The position numbers and the translations under genes are program-made. This document shows positions 34,504 through 43,331 of a DNA stretch of 43,331 nucleotides, in pieces. The notes under the pieces are model-generated. The model searched no databases. It was given only the letters and a program-made list of their open reading frames with translations, and was not told the DNA's origin. Source of the DNA: Ectocarpus siliculosus (taxonomy: Eukaryota; Sar; Phaeophyceae; Ectocarpales; Ectocarpaceae); assembly GCA_000310025.1 (NCBI GenBank), contig FN649745.1, forward strand, positions 619,254 through 662,584. The letters run 5' to 3'. Numbering within the stretch: position 1 is the stretch's first letter; each line of letters begins with the position of its first letter.

Positions 34504-37500
34504 CTACGCAGAGATTGGCTGCAACACGGCACCTTCGCGCTGCTGCTCAGCCTCGGTCGCATTCGACTCGGCACCGCAACCATCCGGGGTCACCCCAACA
34601 AAAACCTCACTGGGCACCGCCTCTCGAGTCCCGGCATCCTCCTGGACGGGTGCGGCAACATCATCGACGCCTTGTTCGCGCTGCTCTGCGCCTGGATCCT
34701 TAACGCCGCTGCTATCCCGCGACGTCGCCGCCCTGAAGGTTGGGAGGAAGAACGGCATGAAGTTCACGTAGGCGGCTCCGCCCAAGCGGTTGCCGGACAA
34801 GTACAAGGCGTAGCCCAAGCCCGACGTCTTCTCAGCCGCCCAGCTACGCAACGCAACAACCCACAGCGCTTCTTGGTTCTCGGCTCTCCCGTTCTCTCGG
34901 TCGAGACCACTGGCATCCGACCTGCACGCCAGTGAGACAAGACACCCGAACGGGTGAAATTGATCAAAAACTGTCTGGAAGTGCCACAACTACTGAGCGA
35001 GTAGTAAGCACATGGCATCGTCAACGCCCTCTCAACTCCCACCTCGTCATGCTTGCGTCGAGAAATTAAAAGCTGCAGCTGTGAACAGACGGCCCACACC
35101 TCGCACTCAAAGAAGTGGCCCAGCTACAATATGATGCCAGTAGGTGCCAGTCCCTTGAACCGGCATTATAGTGGGCAACCGGCTCTATTCAGAGTACGAA
35201 TCAACCGGCATTCATACCGGGACCACTGCTGAACAACATCATTCCTCACGCTTCTCACACGGAAACGGGTTAACCAGCATCCATGGGGCCGCGCACCTTT
35301 GCATCAGAGCCAAGCTCGACAGCAGCAACGTCATCATCGATTGATACAGCGTCCACAAAACCCGAACCCCGGGGAGAAGGAAGAAGTATGGAGACAACCA
35401 CCACTGGAACCCGTATGTCGACGAATAGCGCACCCCGATGCTGACCCCCAGTCTCTGGACGGCTTCCTTGCGGCGGCGAACCTGCGGCATGTTTGAAGCA
35501 TTCACGCGCATCACAGACACGTACCAGGTGCTATGGTTCAATCGTGTTCGTGCTGTGGAGGCGACGGCTGTGCCGGAGGTTTCCAAAAACATGGGATCGC
35601 CAAGCAACGACAAGCGTGCGCAAGCAACAACGCCGGCGCGGAACAAACAGGATGCGATTGTGGTGCACTCTCCCTGTACCGCGGATACGGCAAGCAGCCG
35701 CCCCCCACCTGTATCGCTTCCTTCGACGGGACCACAATCTTCCTCGCCGCGGTGGTGGCCAGCTCTTGCAGCAGCTCCGCCGGATATGACATCGCCTGTG
35801 ACACCTGCACCGCGGGCGGCCACAGCACGAAGAGCGAGAGCGCTACCGACGGGAGCGCCTCCCTGCTCTCCCACGACCGAAAGTGCAGGGTCACGGGCAG
35901 GCGGACCCCCACGCCGAGGTCGGGCCGCAGGAGGAGGCCCCTGAACACCGGCTTGACGAAGCCGATCCCGAAGCCTCGAAAGGTAAACTCCTCGGCCCAC
36001 CAGCCCTTGCACGCCGTAAGGGCGTTCCCGAGCTCGGGAAGCTTGAGAGGCTTCCGAGCCCTGTACGAGCCGCGTTCGTAGATGTCTGGCGCGGGGAACA
36101 GGTCCACATCCTCTCTCCCCAGATCGAAACGGAAGTCTTCCGCGCCAAACTCGTACGTGCCGGCTGGAAACGCTATTCCTGTTGTGTCTGGTGGGCTCTC
36201 GAGCTGAAGGCCACCAACCTCATTTAAATCCTGGAATTAGTTTTGTCAGAAAAAGGGTTCACGAACAACGAGGTGAGATGCAGCACGCCGAACCTGTGTC
36301 AATGATCCTGGCGGGAGCGACACAAGCGCCGGCTCTTCAGCCAGGCAGACTCGATGCAAATTTTAACTCTTGCTCGCCCACCCCATTCGGTTGTGTCATG
36401 GCACTTGGAGGCCCTACGCAAAGAGGCCGGAAAAGCTCTCCACGTGAATTCGCTGCGAAAGCCATAAGCAACAAAGCGCCGTTGTTTATGGCACGCACGC
36501 ATTCCTGGATGTTTCGAGTTACAACTGCCATCTTGCCTCCTGCTGCTGCTCCCGCTGAGGCCGCACGCACTGCATCGCCCGTACCCATCGCCGCCGCCGG
36601 AATCGATCGGCCAGTCTCCTTCCTCTGGGCACTGCCAAAACAGTTTTCCAAAAACAGAGCAGGAAGACGAATAAGCTCTAGCCATGTCAATCCAACCAAA
36701 TGTCGCACACAACAGTATGCCGAATATATTTCACGAAAACACAACTACGCACAAGCTTGGACGTCTCACTCGAGGCCGTTAAGGTTCGGGGAGATAGCAC
36801 ACCTGTGCGGTCGCTTTTATTGTTTGCCTTTCTCGTTATTCTTGAAACACATTGGTGTTTTCTCCGGCCCGTGCGAAACGTCAATTTCTTGACGTTCTAC
36901 AGCACAAGGGTGCGTTCTCTCGCGCGCGACAAACGTTGATCGAAATCACGGCGGCTTGTACTGCTGCCGCTGTGCACGGACTACCCGCCCGTCTCACGTA
37001 ATTTGACGCGAGAACCGCCGGTGCAGCAACGCAGGCAAACGACACAAAAGAACGTTGTTCGCGTTTGGGAGCTCAACGAAACGTCCTAGGGCCACTCACG
37101 TCGGTAGCAGGCAATATGATTACCACAAAAAAGGGGGGGTTGAGAGGAGAATAAGCGCAGCCTCACCCGACGAAAGCTTTGTAGATCACCTACATAGGCT
37201 GCCGTTCTTCCCGACCCGTGTGAAACCATCAACCCTTTTCTCTACGGGTGGGTACGAGGTACATGTGACTACAGCGTGTTCTACAGAACCGGCCCGCACT
37301 TAAGAACCTCTTATTTGGAGCGAGGCTCGCTTCTTGTTGGCTGCCCCAAGCAGAGCACAAGTTCTTATTTGCTAAGTTCTTATTTCCTCGTCCAGTTCTC
37401 CAGAAAAGGTGTGTTCTTGTTCTTTTGTCATCATCGAATGCTCAATTGGTGCACTACTCTCAACTGCACTCGACCCAGAGTTTCATGCCGCAAACACCCC

Positions 37501-40480
37501 CCTCATATGGGGTAACTGTCAACCGTCTTGGTCCACAAGAGTGACGTTGGGGGTGCGTACCCTTCCCGCCCTACTGACGCTCTCAAGCAAAACCCACGAG
37601 CCTATCGCCACGTCCGGATCTCCGCTGTACTTGTCCAAGGGCAGCTTCATCTTGCGCGTACTGTGGTCTACCTCCAGCTGCACACAGTAGTCGTACAGGT
37701 GGCGCTGCGGAGATTGCTGAATGATCAACCCACCGAACCACCCCATGCCCAGCCTAACAAGCACTCCACGTTGCAAAAGCAATCTGTCAAGAGCAGCGGG
37801 GGTAGATTCTTGGAGGCGAAAGCCCGCCGGGATCTCCATTCCCTGCGTCTCGTCCTCCGGGTCGTCTGGGTCCATGCTGTCGTCCTCGTCCAAAAGAGCT
37901 AGCTCGTCGGTCTGGGATTGAGACATGTCTGCGACAAAGGGTACCGTGAAACACGAGAAGGAACGTACGGGTGTCATCGCCGTTACTCAACTGAAGCACA
38001 CCATGTGTTCGTAGACGTGACGCGGAAACAGAATATCAGCAATATCCCAAACAGCACAAGGAAAAATGAACAAAAAGGACAATCAACAACGGTAAAGATG
38101 AATAAGCTGTAGTCTATGTAGTGCCAATCAAACTCACCGTCGTCGTCTTCATCGCTGTATCCAGCGTCCTCCACGCCCTCCCCGTTGTTGGCACCGTTGC
38201 GCTCATCTCCGACGACCGGCTCGCGCCCTCCGGCGCCCTCCTCCTCCCGCCCCTCGGGCCCATCGCTGACGTCCTCCGAACCTCCTTCGTTCTCGCTGGA
38301 GTCTTCATCGTTTGCGAAGGTGTACGGCTGGTCCAAACCCTCCAAGGTGATTCGATCATCGCCTGAGCCGTCCACGGTCATCGCCATCCCGCACTTTTCG
38401 AAAAGGCGGTGTCGGTACCCCTGATTGCTGTTGAGTTTTGCCATGGCCGCTCCCGTCCATTGAGTGATCAGTACGCGCCGGTCAGAAGCTGTCAGCGACG
38501 CGGTTTCCCACCTCTCGATGTTGTCCGACTGATCGAGCCACTTGTCCATCTCTTTACCGCCTTCACATGTGCCTTGATCGTCTCGAAGTGACGGTCAAGA
38601 ATCAGTCCTCGTTGTTTCATCTCCGAGAGTTTGCCAAGATCCTTCAACAACCCGTGGGATAAGGGGTTGGACAGGGACATGATCCCCCTGCACGGCAGGT
38701 AACTCGTGGCACGCTGCACACGCTGCTTCGAGTAAATTGAAACATCAACAAAAAAACCCTCCGCGCTGGCACAGGGGCACGATGTATACAGCATATGTAC
38801 CCCCTGATTATAACCCTTAAAAAAATCTAGAAAGGGAAGTCTAGGTAGGTACCGACTACCCAAAAACCTGGGAACGCCCCCCCCCCCACCTCCTCCTCCT
38901 GCTGTGTATGTTCTTCTCTCGCCACCGCGTCACGTCATATATGTTCTTATCTGTAGAACCAGTCGTACACCTCACTGGGGGTTCTTATTCTTAACAGCAG
39001 GTCCGATCTGAGCACGTGTTCTGGCAAGTTCTTACAAATTGGATTTTTTGAGGCTCAAATTCTTAACGTCCATATTCTTAAGTGCGGGCCGGTTCTGTAT
39101 TGTCGTTTAGGCGTATGATTCGTCACTGCCGCGCTGTTATTAGACACGATATTGTCCTTGCGCGTCCTTTCAAAGCTCGGAGGTTGGGGTACCAACATGA
39201 GAGCGGATTACATACGCAGGTCACTGCTCCTGTGCACGTCCCACTCATTCCTCACCGCGAAATGAGTTAAACTTCATCAGGCTCTTGGAATATTCCCAGC
39301 CCGCCTCATCCCTCCCTCCCGACCCATCGATTTTCCATTCGCTAGCCCAGGTCCATTCATCAGGGCAGAGAACTTGTCTTGGTGGAAGAGCTGAAGAACC
39401 GTCCTGCTCACGAATGCAGGGCAACAAAGAGTTAGTTGCAGTCATCGGACAAAACCGCATATATATGCTTTGCATGTTGGACAAAAACACATGCACGCAG
39501 CAGCTCTATTGAACAGCAAACACACGCGACACGTCCACCTGCGTACATCCCAGCCTGGTCTGGTCCGAGACTTTTGTTTTGCCTGGTAGCTTGATTTTTG
39601 TATAATAGTTGGGGCATCCAAGCTTGTTGAGAGCAGACGGGAGGGGAATAAATCAATATCCCTTCGATGCCATTGTTACATTTTCTAAGAAGCGGGTAGC
39701 CCAGCCAAGAGGTTGCGCTCGAGAGTTCGAAGATACACAGAATGTTACGGTTGATGACAGCATGATTTTTCAAGTCCCTTCATTTGCAGCATTATGGATA
39801 CTACGTGTAGGTCAGCAGCACGCCATGTGATATCCCATGGATACAAGCAAAGGCGGGAGAGAGGGAGAGAAGTAGATGGGCGTGGGAGGAGGAGAGAACA
39901 CGAGAACGGGAGAGATCTTGCGTGGGACCTACAAAGTTGAACGTTGAAACGTCATCGAATTTGCCCGATATAAGAACAAACGGCGAGAACATGGCATTAT
40001 TTAATTTACAGTGAAACCACACAACAAGCTCGCCAGCACTGAATAAAACGCCTCCCACGTGTGCACCTTGTACGTCCAGCCCGTCCTCGACTGTCGCCAT
40101 CTCCTCCCAAGCCCGCCCGACTCCACCTCGTAGACCTCAACCTTGTGCAACAAGAGCTTCTTCGGTGGCTCGCGAATCTCCTTGCCATCTTGTCTTGCCA
40201 CGTCGAACTCAAGATCTGCGAAGAACGGATCGGGACCTGTATTCACGTCGGCTTCCGCTTCGAACCTGCTTCTCCTGTCGGCTGCAACTGCTCGGGAAGA
40301 TGCCAACATGACGGGCGCAGCTTCTTCTTCTTCGAACGCTGGCGTGCGACCTGCAGCTGCTGCTGATGCTGCTGTGTATCCATCGTTGCTCAGTGCTGTC
40401 CTGAACTCGTTGCCTCCGACGGCATGGACTAGTATTGCGACAAGCGCAGAGCGAAAAAGCAGCGCCTTGCACGCCGTCAT
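34504..40480 (-). CDS. Unrecognised secreted/membrane protein
   Basis: Phase-consistent model on the minus strand: 40480-40018, 36178-35680, 35530-35297 and 34921-34504 (TAG). Exon 1 starts with a signal peptide or anchor (MTACKALLFRSALVAILV) and ends near RTGWTYK. An alternative donor at 40066 (aag|gtgcac) would be phase 0 and would not fit exon 2. Exon 2 codes for a beta-rich segment (GTYEFGAEDFRFDLGRED, FRGFGIGFVKPVFRGLL, LGVGVRLPVTLHFRSWE). Exon 3 has YVSVMRVNASN and a hydrophobic C-terminal helix (ILLPGV-like, then MMTLLLSSLALM). Exon 4 has SGNRLGGAAYVNFMPFFL and an acidic tail. The topology suggests a lumenal domain between two membrane segments. The join of exons 3 and 4 is firm. The exon 2 to 3 junction (ccgcg|gtacag to accatag|CACC) is the least sure. 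I do not recognise the family. Confidence 0.62.
35123..35231 (+). repeat. Transposon-end-like sequence
   Basis: Three AACCGG motifs (35159-35164, 35177-35182, 35203-35208) lead to accgggaccactgctg, the same end motif as the right end of the 12621-14196 element. It lies in the third intron of the membrane-protein gene. No partner end was found nearby. Confidence 0.45.
37519..38863 (-). pseudogene. Truncated DDE transposase remnant
   Basis: The frame 38863-38550 (LLKDLGKLSEMKQRGLIL, HFETIKAHVKAV) shifts by one base into 38549-38139 (MDKWLDQSDNIERWETASL, RRVLITQW, then FEKCGMAMTVDGSGDD). This is the C-terminal pattern of eukaryotic DDE-superfamily endonucleases. An acidic linker follows, then a phase-1 intron (38137-37929) joins to 37928-37519, which codes for IPAGFRLQEST, GWFGGLIIQ, LYDYCVQLE and KLPLDKYSG. 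The catalytic DDE core upstream is absent, and the frameshift lies at about 38545-38550. The remnant sits in the first intron of the membrane-protein gene, on the same strand. Assignment to the pogo/mariner side is inferred from the pattern, not proven. Confidence 0.68.
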
Positions 40481-40936
40481 GGAGGACGCGTTCTCGATCC
40501 CTGAGAGGGGACAGCGAACAAGTCTCCGCAGTCTAGCACAGCGCAGATGAGTGTGTGCCGTGACTTGCCAGCCAATGTGGCAATTCAAGGGGGCAACGCA
40601 GTATCGTCTTTCCCGTGCCCCCCCCCTCTCGTCTCCTGTGTTGTTGTGAGTGAGTGCTTGATCTGGTCGCTCTAGTCTCTCTCTGAGCTGTTGGTGTGTT
40701 TCCTCAGTGATTCTTGTGCCTGCTGTGTCTTTCCAGCAGAGCCCGATGCTCGATGGTGCGCTGGTCTCGATAAGAGGTATCCAACGGTTGCCGTGAACGG
40801 CAAACTACAGGTTGTGTGGGAACAGTAGTGCAACATCCGCAAGGAGAGTCAAAATCGCCAGGGCCAGCAGGCGGTGATCCAGGGCAACAACAAGCGTTTG
40901 GTTCGTGGCAGCAGGAATCGCGGGTGGGGCAAGGCC
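40481..40936. promoter_or_regulatory. Bidirectional promoter region
   Basis: The 456 bp between the start codons of two divergent genes (minus start 40480, plus start 40937). It contains a CCAAT-type pentamer near 40571 and CT-rich stretches near 40670-40690. No TATA box is obvious. Both start codons are predicted, so the exact limits depend on those models. Confidence 0.45.
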
Positions 40937-42300
40937 ATGTCAAACTTACTGGTCCCTCCGGAGCTAAAGGTACGGGGCGCCTTTGACAGATGCACAGCAG
41001 AGATAGGGTCCCACTACGAGGACGTTTTGTCTATCCCTCTGTTGCCGTTCACGCCCACTGGATCATACCCCACGATATGTCGGTTGGGTTCGTTCCTCGG
41101 CGTTGTCCCAATACAGGAGGACGAGGGGAAATATGCAGGTATCGTAAATACGCAACAAACTTGTTGTGCTGCTATGGTGGCTTCGAGACGTTCAGAACCG
41201 TAGGCTCTCGGAAGGTGCCCTGCGTCTCTAAAGCCTGCTGTTGTCGGCACAGGACCATGTTTGCGCGCGGCACTCTCCGGTTGCTGTACAGCAGGAAAAC
41301 ACACACACACATCATTTTTGAAATCACACACGGAGGGAAAAAAAACGCCGGGGCGGAACACGTACACAGGATCTGCCGCCTCGAAACGCGCTGGGTGTGG
41401 TCAGTGCACGGCGCAGGCTGATGGCCGTCTTTTCGTCTGGTCACGGCCAACAACAGTACAGCAGTAGTACTGAGTACATGGCGAAACCACATCTGTTTAC
41501 GTGGAGCCTAGTCGTACTCCTCATGATAGCCAAAAACACCTCCGCTACAAGTACATTATTAGTAGCAGCAGCAGCAGCAGCAGCGACTGGCAACTATTGC
41601 AACGCACAGGGTATTTCCAGACACAACTTGGACACACAGAGAGCTTCCGTGTTCCTCAACCAACCAACGGGGGGGTATTATCGATTCGCAGCGCTGTTTG
41701 GTTGACAGATGCCTCTCAAGCAGTCGCCCAAATGGACGTTGGAGGTTAGTTGCGCGTGCGAAGCGAGCCAGCGGCGCGATCCTTGTCCTTTTGTCCTCTC
41801 TCTCTGTTGACGTCATGTGCCTGCTTGATTGAATTTCAACATGTAGAATGCACGACGGGTTCAAGCTCTGGTTGTGCAGTACATTTTGTCCCCCCCTTGA
41901 TTCCCCCGCCCGTGGAGACACACGGGTGCAACCTAAACTCGCCAACACACAAGCAATTTTTGTTGTACCCTACGCGTTTCTACCTGCCTCCCCTAATTTT
42001 CGTGCTGCAGGAAGGCAGGTCCAGCTACATAGCTACACAGACACCGCTTTCGTCGATGGAGACATTCAACCACGTACGTACACCCCAACAACAGCCCCCT
42101 CCTGTGCGTGACCAATGAATAAATGACCTTCACAGTCCCTTCATGAGGGGTACCTGGCGGAGGGAGTGCCCGGGTGGGGGAGCGCCTTCCAGTACAGGTC
42201 TGTGTGCAGCACGGATCCGGGCCGCATCCTGAACTTCCTTAGGAGCAGGGCGCAGGAGGAAGCGCAGCAGGCGCTGCTGACAGTGCAGCAGTACGCCGAG
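40937..42300 (+). CDS. Unrecognised gene, 5' exons, runs off right edge
   Basis: Four exons, all phase 0: 40937-40969 (MSNLLVPPELK), 41709-41744 (MPLKQSPKWTLE), 42011-42073 (EGRSSYIATQTPLSSMETFN) and 42136-42300 (SLHEGYLAEGVPGWGSAF, then DPGRILNFLRSRAQEEAQ and LLTVQQYAE). Donors are aag|gtacgg, gag|gttagt, cac|gtacgt and gag|gtgtgt. Acceptors are ttgacag, tgctgcag and ttcacag. The helical, Gln/Glu-rich exon 4 and the mixed upstream exons give no family I recognise. The remaining exons must lie past 43331, because the visible last intron is filled by repeats. Exons 1 and 2 are very short and therefore the least certain. If they are wrong, the gene starts elsewhere. Confidence 0.55.
41560..41584. 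repeat. AGC microsatellite in an intron
   Basis: About six to eight AGC units in the intron between the first two exons of the right-edge gene. Confidence 0.85.
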
Positions 42301-42318
42301 GTGTGTGTGTGTTTTTAT

Positions 42319-42383
42319 TATTAGCATCGACCGCGCTAACCGGCTGACCAATGAAAAGACGTCAGCCTTAGTGCGGTTGAAAA
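42319..42383 (-). repeat. Short dispersed repeat, copy 3 (inverted)
   Basis: Contains ctgaccaatgaaaagacgtc and ttagcatcgacc, the reverse complement of the copy at 6641. It lies 18 bp after the exon that ends at 42300. Confidence 0.78.
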
Positions 42384-42671
42384 CACAAAACACCTCTAAA
42401 TGTGTGTGTGTGGCTGTTTGGACCGACCGACGTGATGTGGTGTCCGAGGAGGTATCTTTCATTTCCCCTCTCATTCTCCCTCCCTCTCTCTCTCTCTGTC
42501 GACGATGGGCTACGTCGTTTTGTTTACCGTGTGTATCGCACTTCCCCTCTTGGCAATTTTGCCGTATGCACCGCAACCGTCCTTCGCTCCCCTGTTCACC
42601 ATCAAAAGCTCCGATCGCACTTGTGTCATGCAAAGCCAAGCGGGACATTCAATGCAACCCCTGTTCCCCCC

Positions 42672-42807
42672 CGGTGTTTGCCATCGGGGTTGGGTTTTCG
42701 TCGCTTGGCAACGACGTTGTAAAACAAGCCCCCCCCCCCCCGGTGTTTGCCATCGGGGTTTGGGTTTTCGTCGCTTGGCAACGACGTTGTAAAACAAGCC
42801 CCCCACT
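42672..42807 (+). repeat. Two extra tandem units at the end of repeat copy B
   Basis: Units of about 69 bp (42672-42740) and 67 bp (42741-42807) repeat the first 60 bp of copy B (cggtgtttgccatcgggg to gttgtaaaacaagcc), separated by C tracts of different length. Confidence 0.9.
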
Positions 42808-43331
42808 CGGTGTTTGCCATCGGGATTGGGTTTTCGTCGCTTGGCAACGACGTTGTAAAACAAGCCAATTCACTTCGTGAACTCGGCAACCAGGTTACCG
42901 TTTTTTTTTTTTACCTCGGTTTTTTTTTTTGGCGGTAACCATAAGGGTGGTCGAGTAGATCATGTTGTGCGGGGTCGAGAAACCTCACTCCGCGCAACGG
43001 GGGATGATCGCACCACGTTGTGTTAAAATGGTCAAGCTTCCTCGAGGCAGTTACACAGTGCTTCCAACTGTCTCTGGAAGTGAAAGCACCAGAAAATAAA
43101 TTAAGTCATACGTAGCTGTCATCCGTACGCAAGGAAGTAAGCACAAGATGCCGAACACCCTTAGCAGGATGCAGCTCACCCTTCATGCGACTCGCCAAAT
43201 ACCTCACGGCGCTTCGCGCTTGGTGATGTGAGAGCCTGGTCCGGTGAGAACCCGGCGTGCTCCGTCCCGGCTTTGTAGGGATGCGAGGTCAATGGTCAAA
43301 CCACTACGGCATGCACGACTATGAGTACACC
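42808..43331 (+). mobile_element. Dispersed intronic repeat, full copy B
   Basis: 524 bp, near-identical to the reverse complement of 19609-20133. It ends with gactatgagtacacc at the last base of the window, so its outer flank cannot be seen. It sits in the last visible intron of the right-edge gene. Confidence 0.85.

Noticed and set aside
1-43331. Integrated phaeovirus sequence
   Set aside because: Such insertions are known in brown algae, but no capsid, polymerase or other viral hallmark gene was seen.

Overview
The window looks like nuclear DNA of a photosynthetic stramenopile, most likely a brown alga of the Ectocarpus kind. The reasons are short GC-rich exons, long GT-AG introns, trinucleotide microsatellites, many decayed DNA transposons, a 100-N scaffold gap, and genes typical of ochrophytes. 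The organism is inferred from style and not proven. All gene models below were spliced by eye. I accepted an exon junction when a GT donor, an AG acceptor and the codon phase agreed, and I say where they did not.

Layout. (1) 1-3625, minus strand: a La-related protein (LARP4-like: La motif, RRM-like domain, Gly/Met/Gln-rich then RGG-rich tail). Its 3' end runs off the left edge. (2) 7055-10703, minus strand: a PA-TM-RING E3 ubiquitin ligase (signal peptide, protease-associated domain, transmembrane helix, RING-H2) with an extra hydrophobic C-terminus. (3) 10704-16402: gene-poor, holding a probable 1.6-kb pogo/mariner-like non-autonomous element with TIRs and a TA target duplication (12621-14196). 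(4) 16403-26277, plus strand: a HAD-superfamily phosphatase in at least nine exons with all four catalytic motifs. It is followed, in matching phase, by two exons coding for a charged coiled coil and a C-terminal zinc ribbon, so it is either one fused gene or two genes. The introns of this locus hold the scaffold gap, a 41-bp tandem array, three copies of one dispersed repeat and a pair of foldback hairpins. (5) 26278-32111: mostly empty, with a possible decayed leucine-rich-repeat gene. (6) 32112-33381, plus strand: 3' exons of an EF-hand-like protein. (7) 34504-40480, minus strand: an unrecognised secreted or membrane protein gene whose first intron holds a truncated DDE transposase remnant. 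(8) 40937 to beyond the right edge, plus strand: an unrecognised gene starting with four phase-0 exons, head-to-head with gene 7. Its last visible intron carries a second full copy of the dispersed repeat, inverted relative to the first.

I see no shared pathway. The genes are ordinary cellular functions (RNA binding, ubiquitination, small-molecule dephosphorylation, calcium-type regulation) in a repeat-rich neighbourhood. The observations most worth following are the HAD to zinc-ribbon join, the roughly 525-bp intron-dwelling repeat family with a tRNA-like head, the tandem array that runs into a coding exon, and the pogo-like element. No CRISPR array, rRNA, intact tRNA gene or viral gene was recognised.
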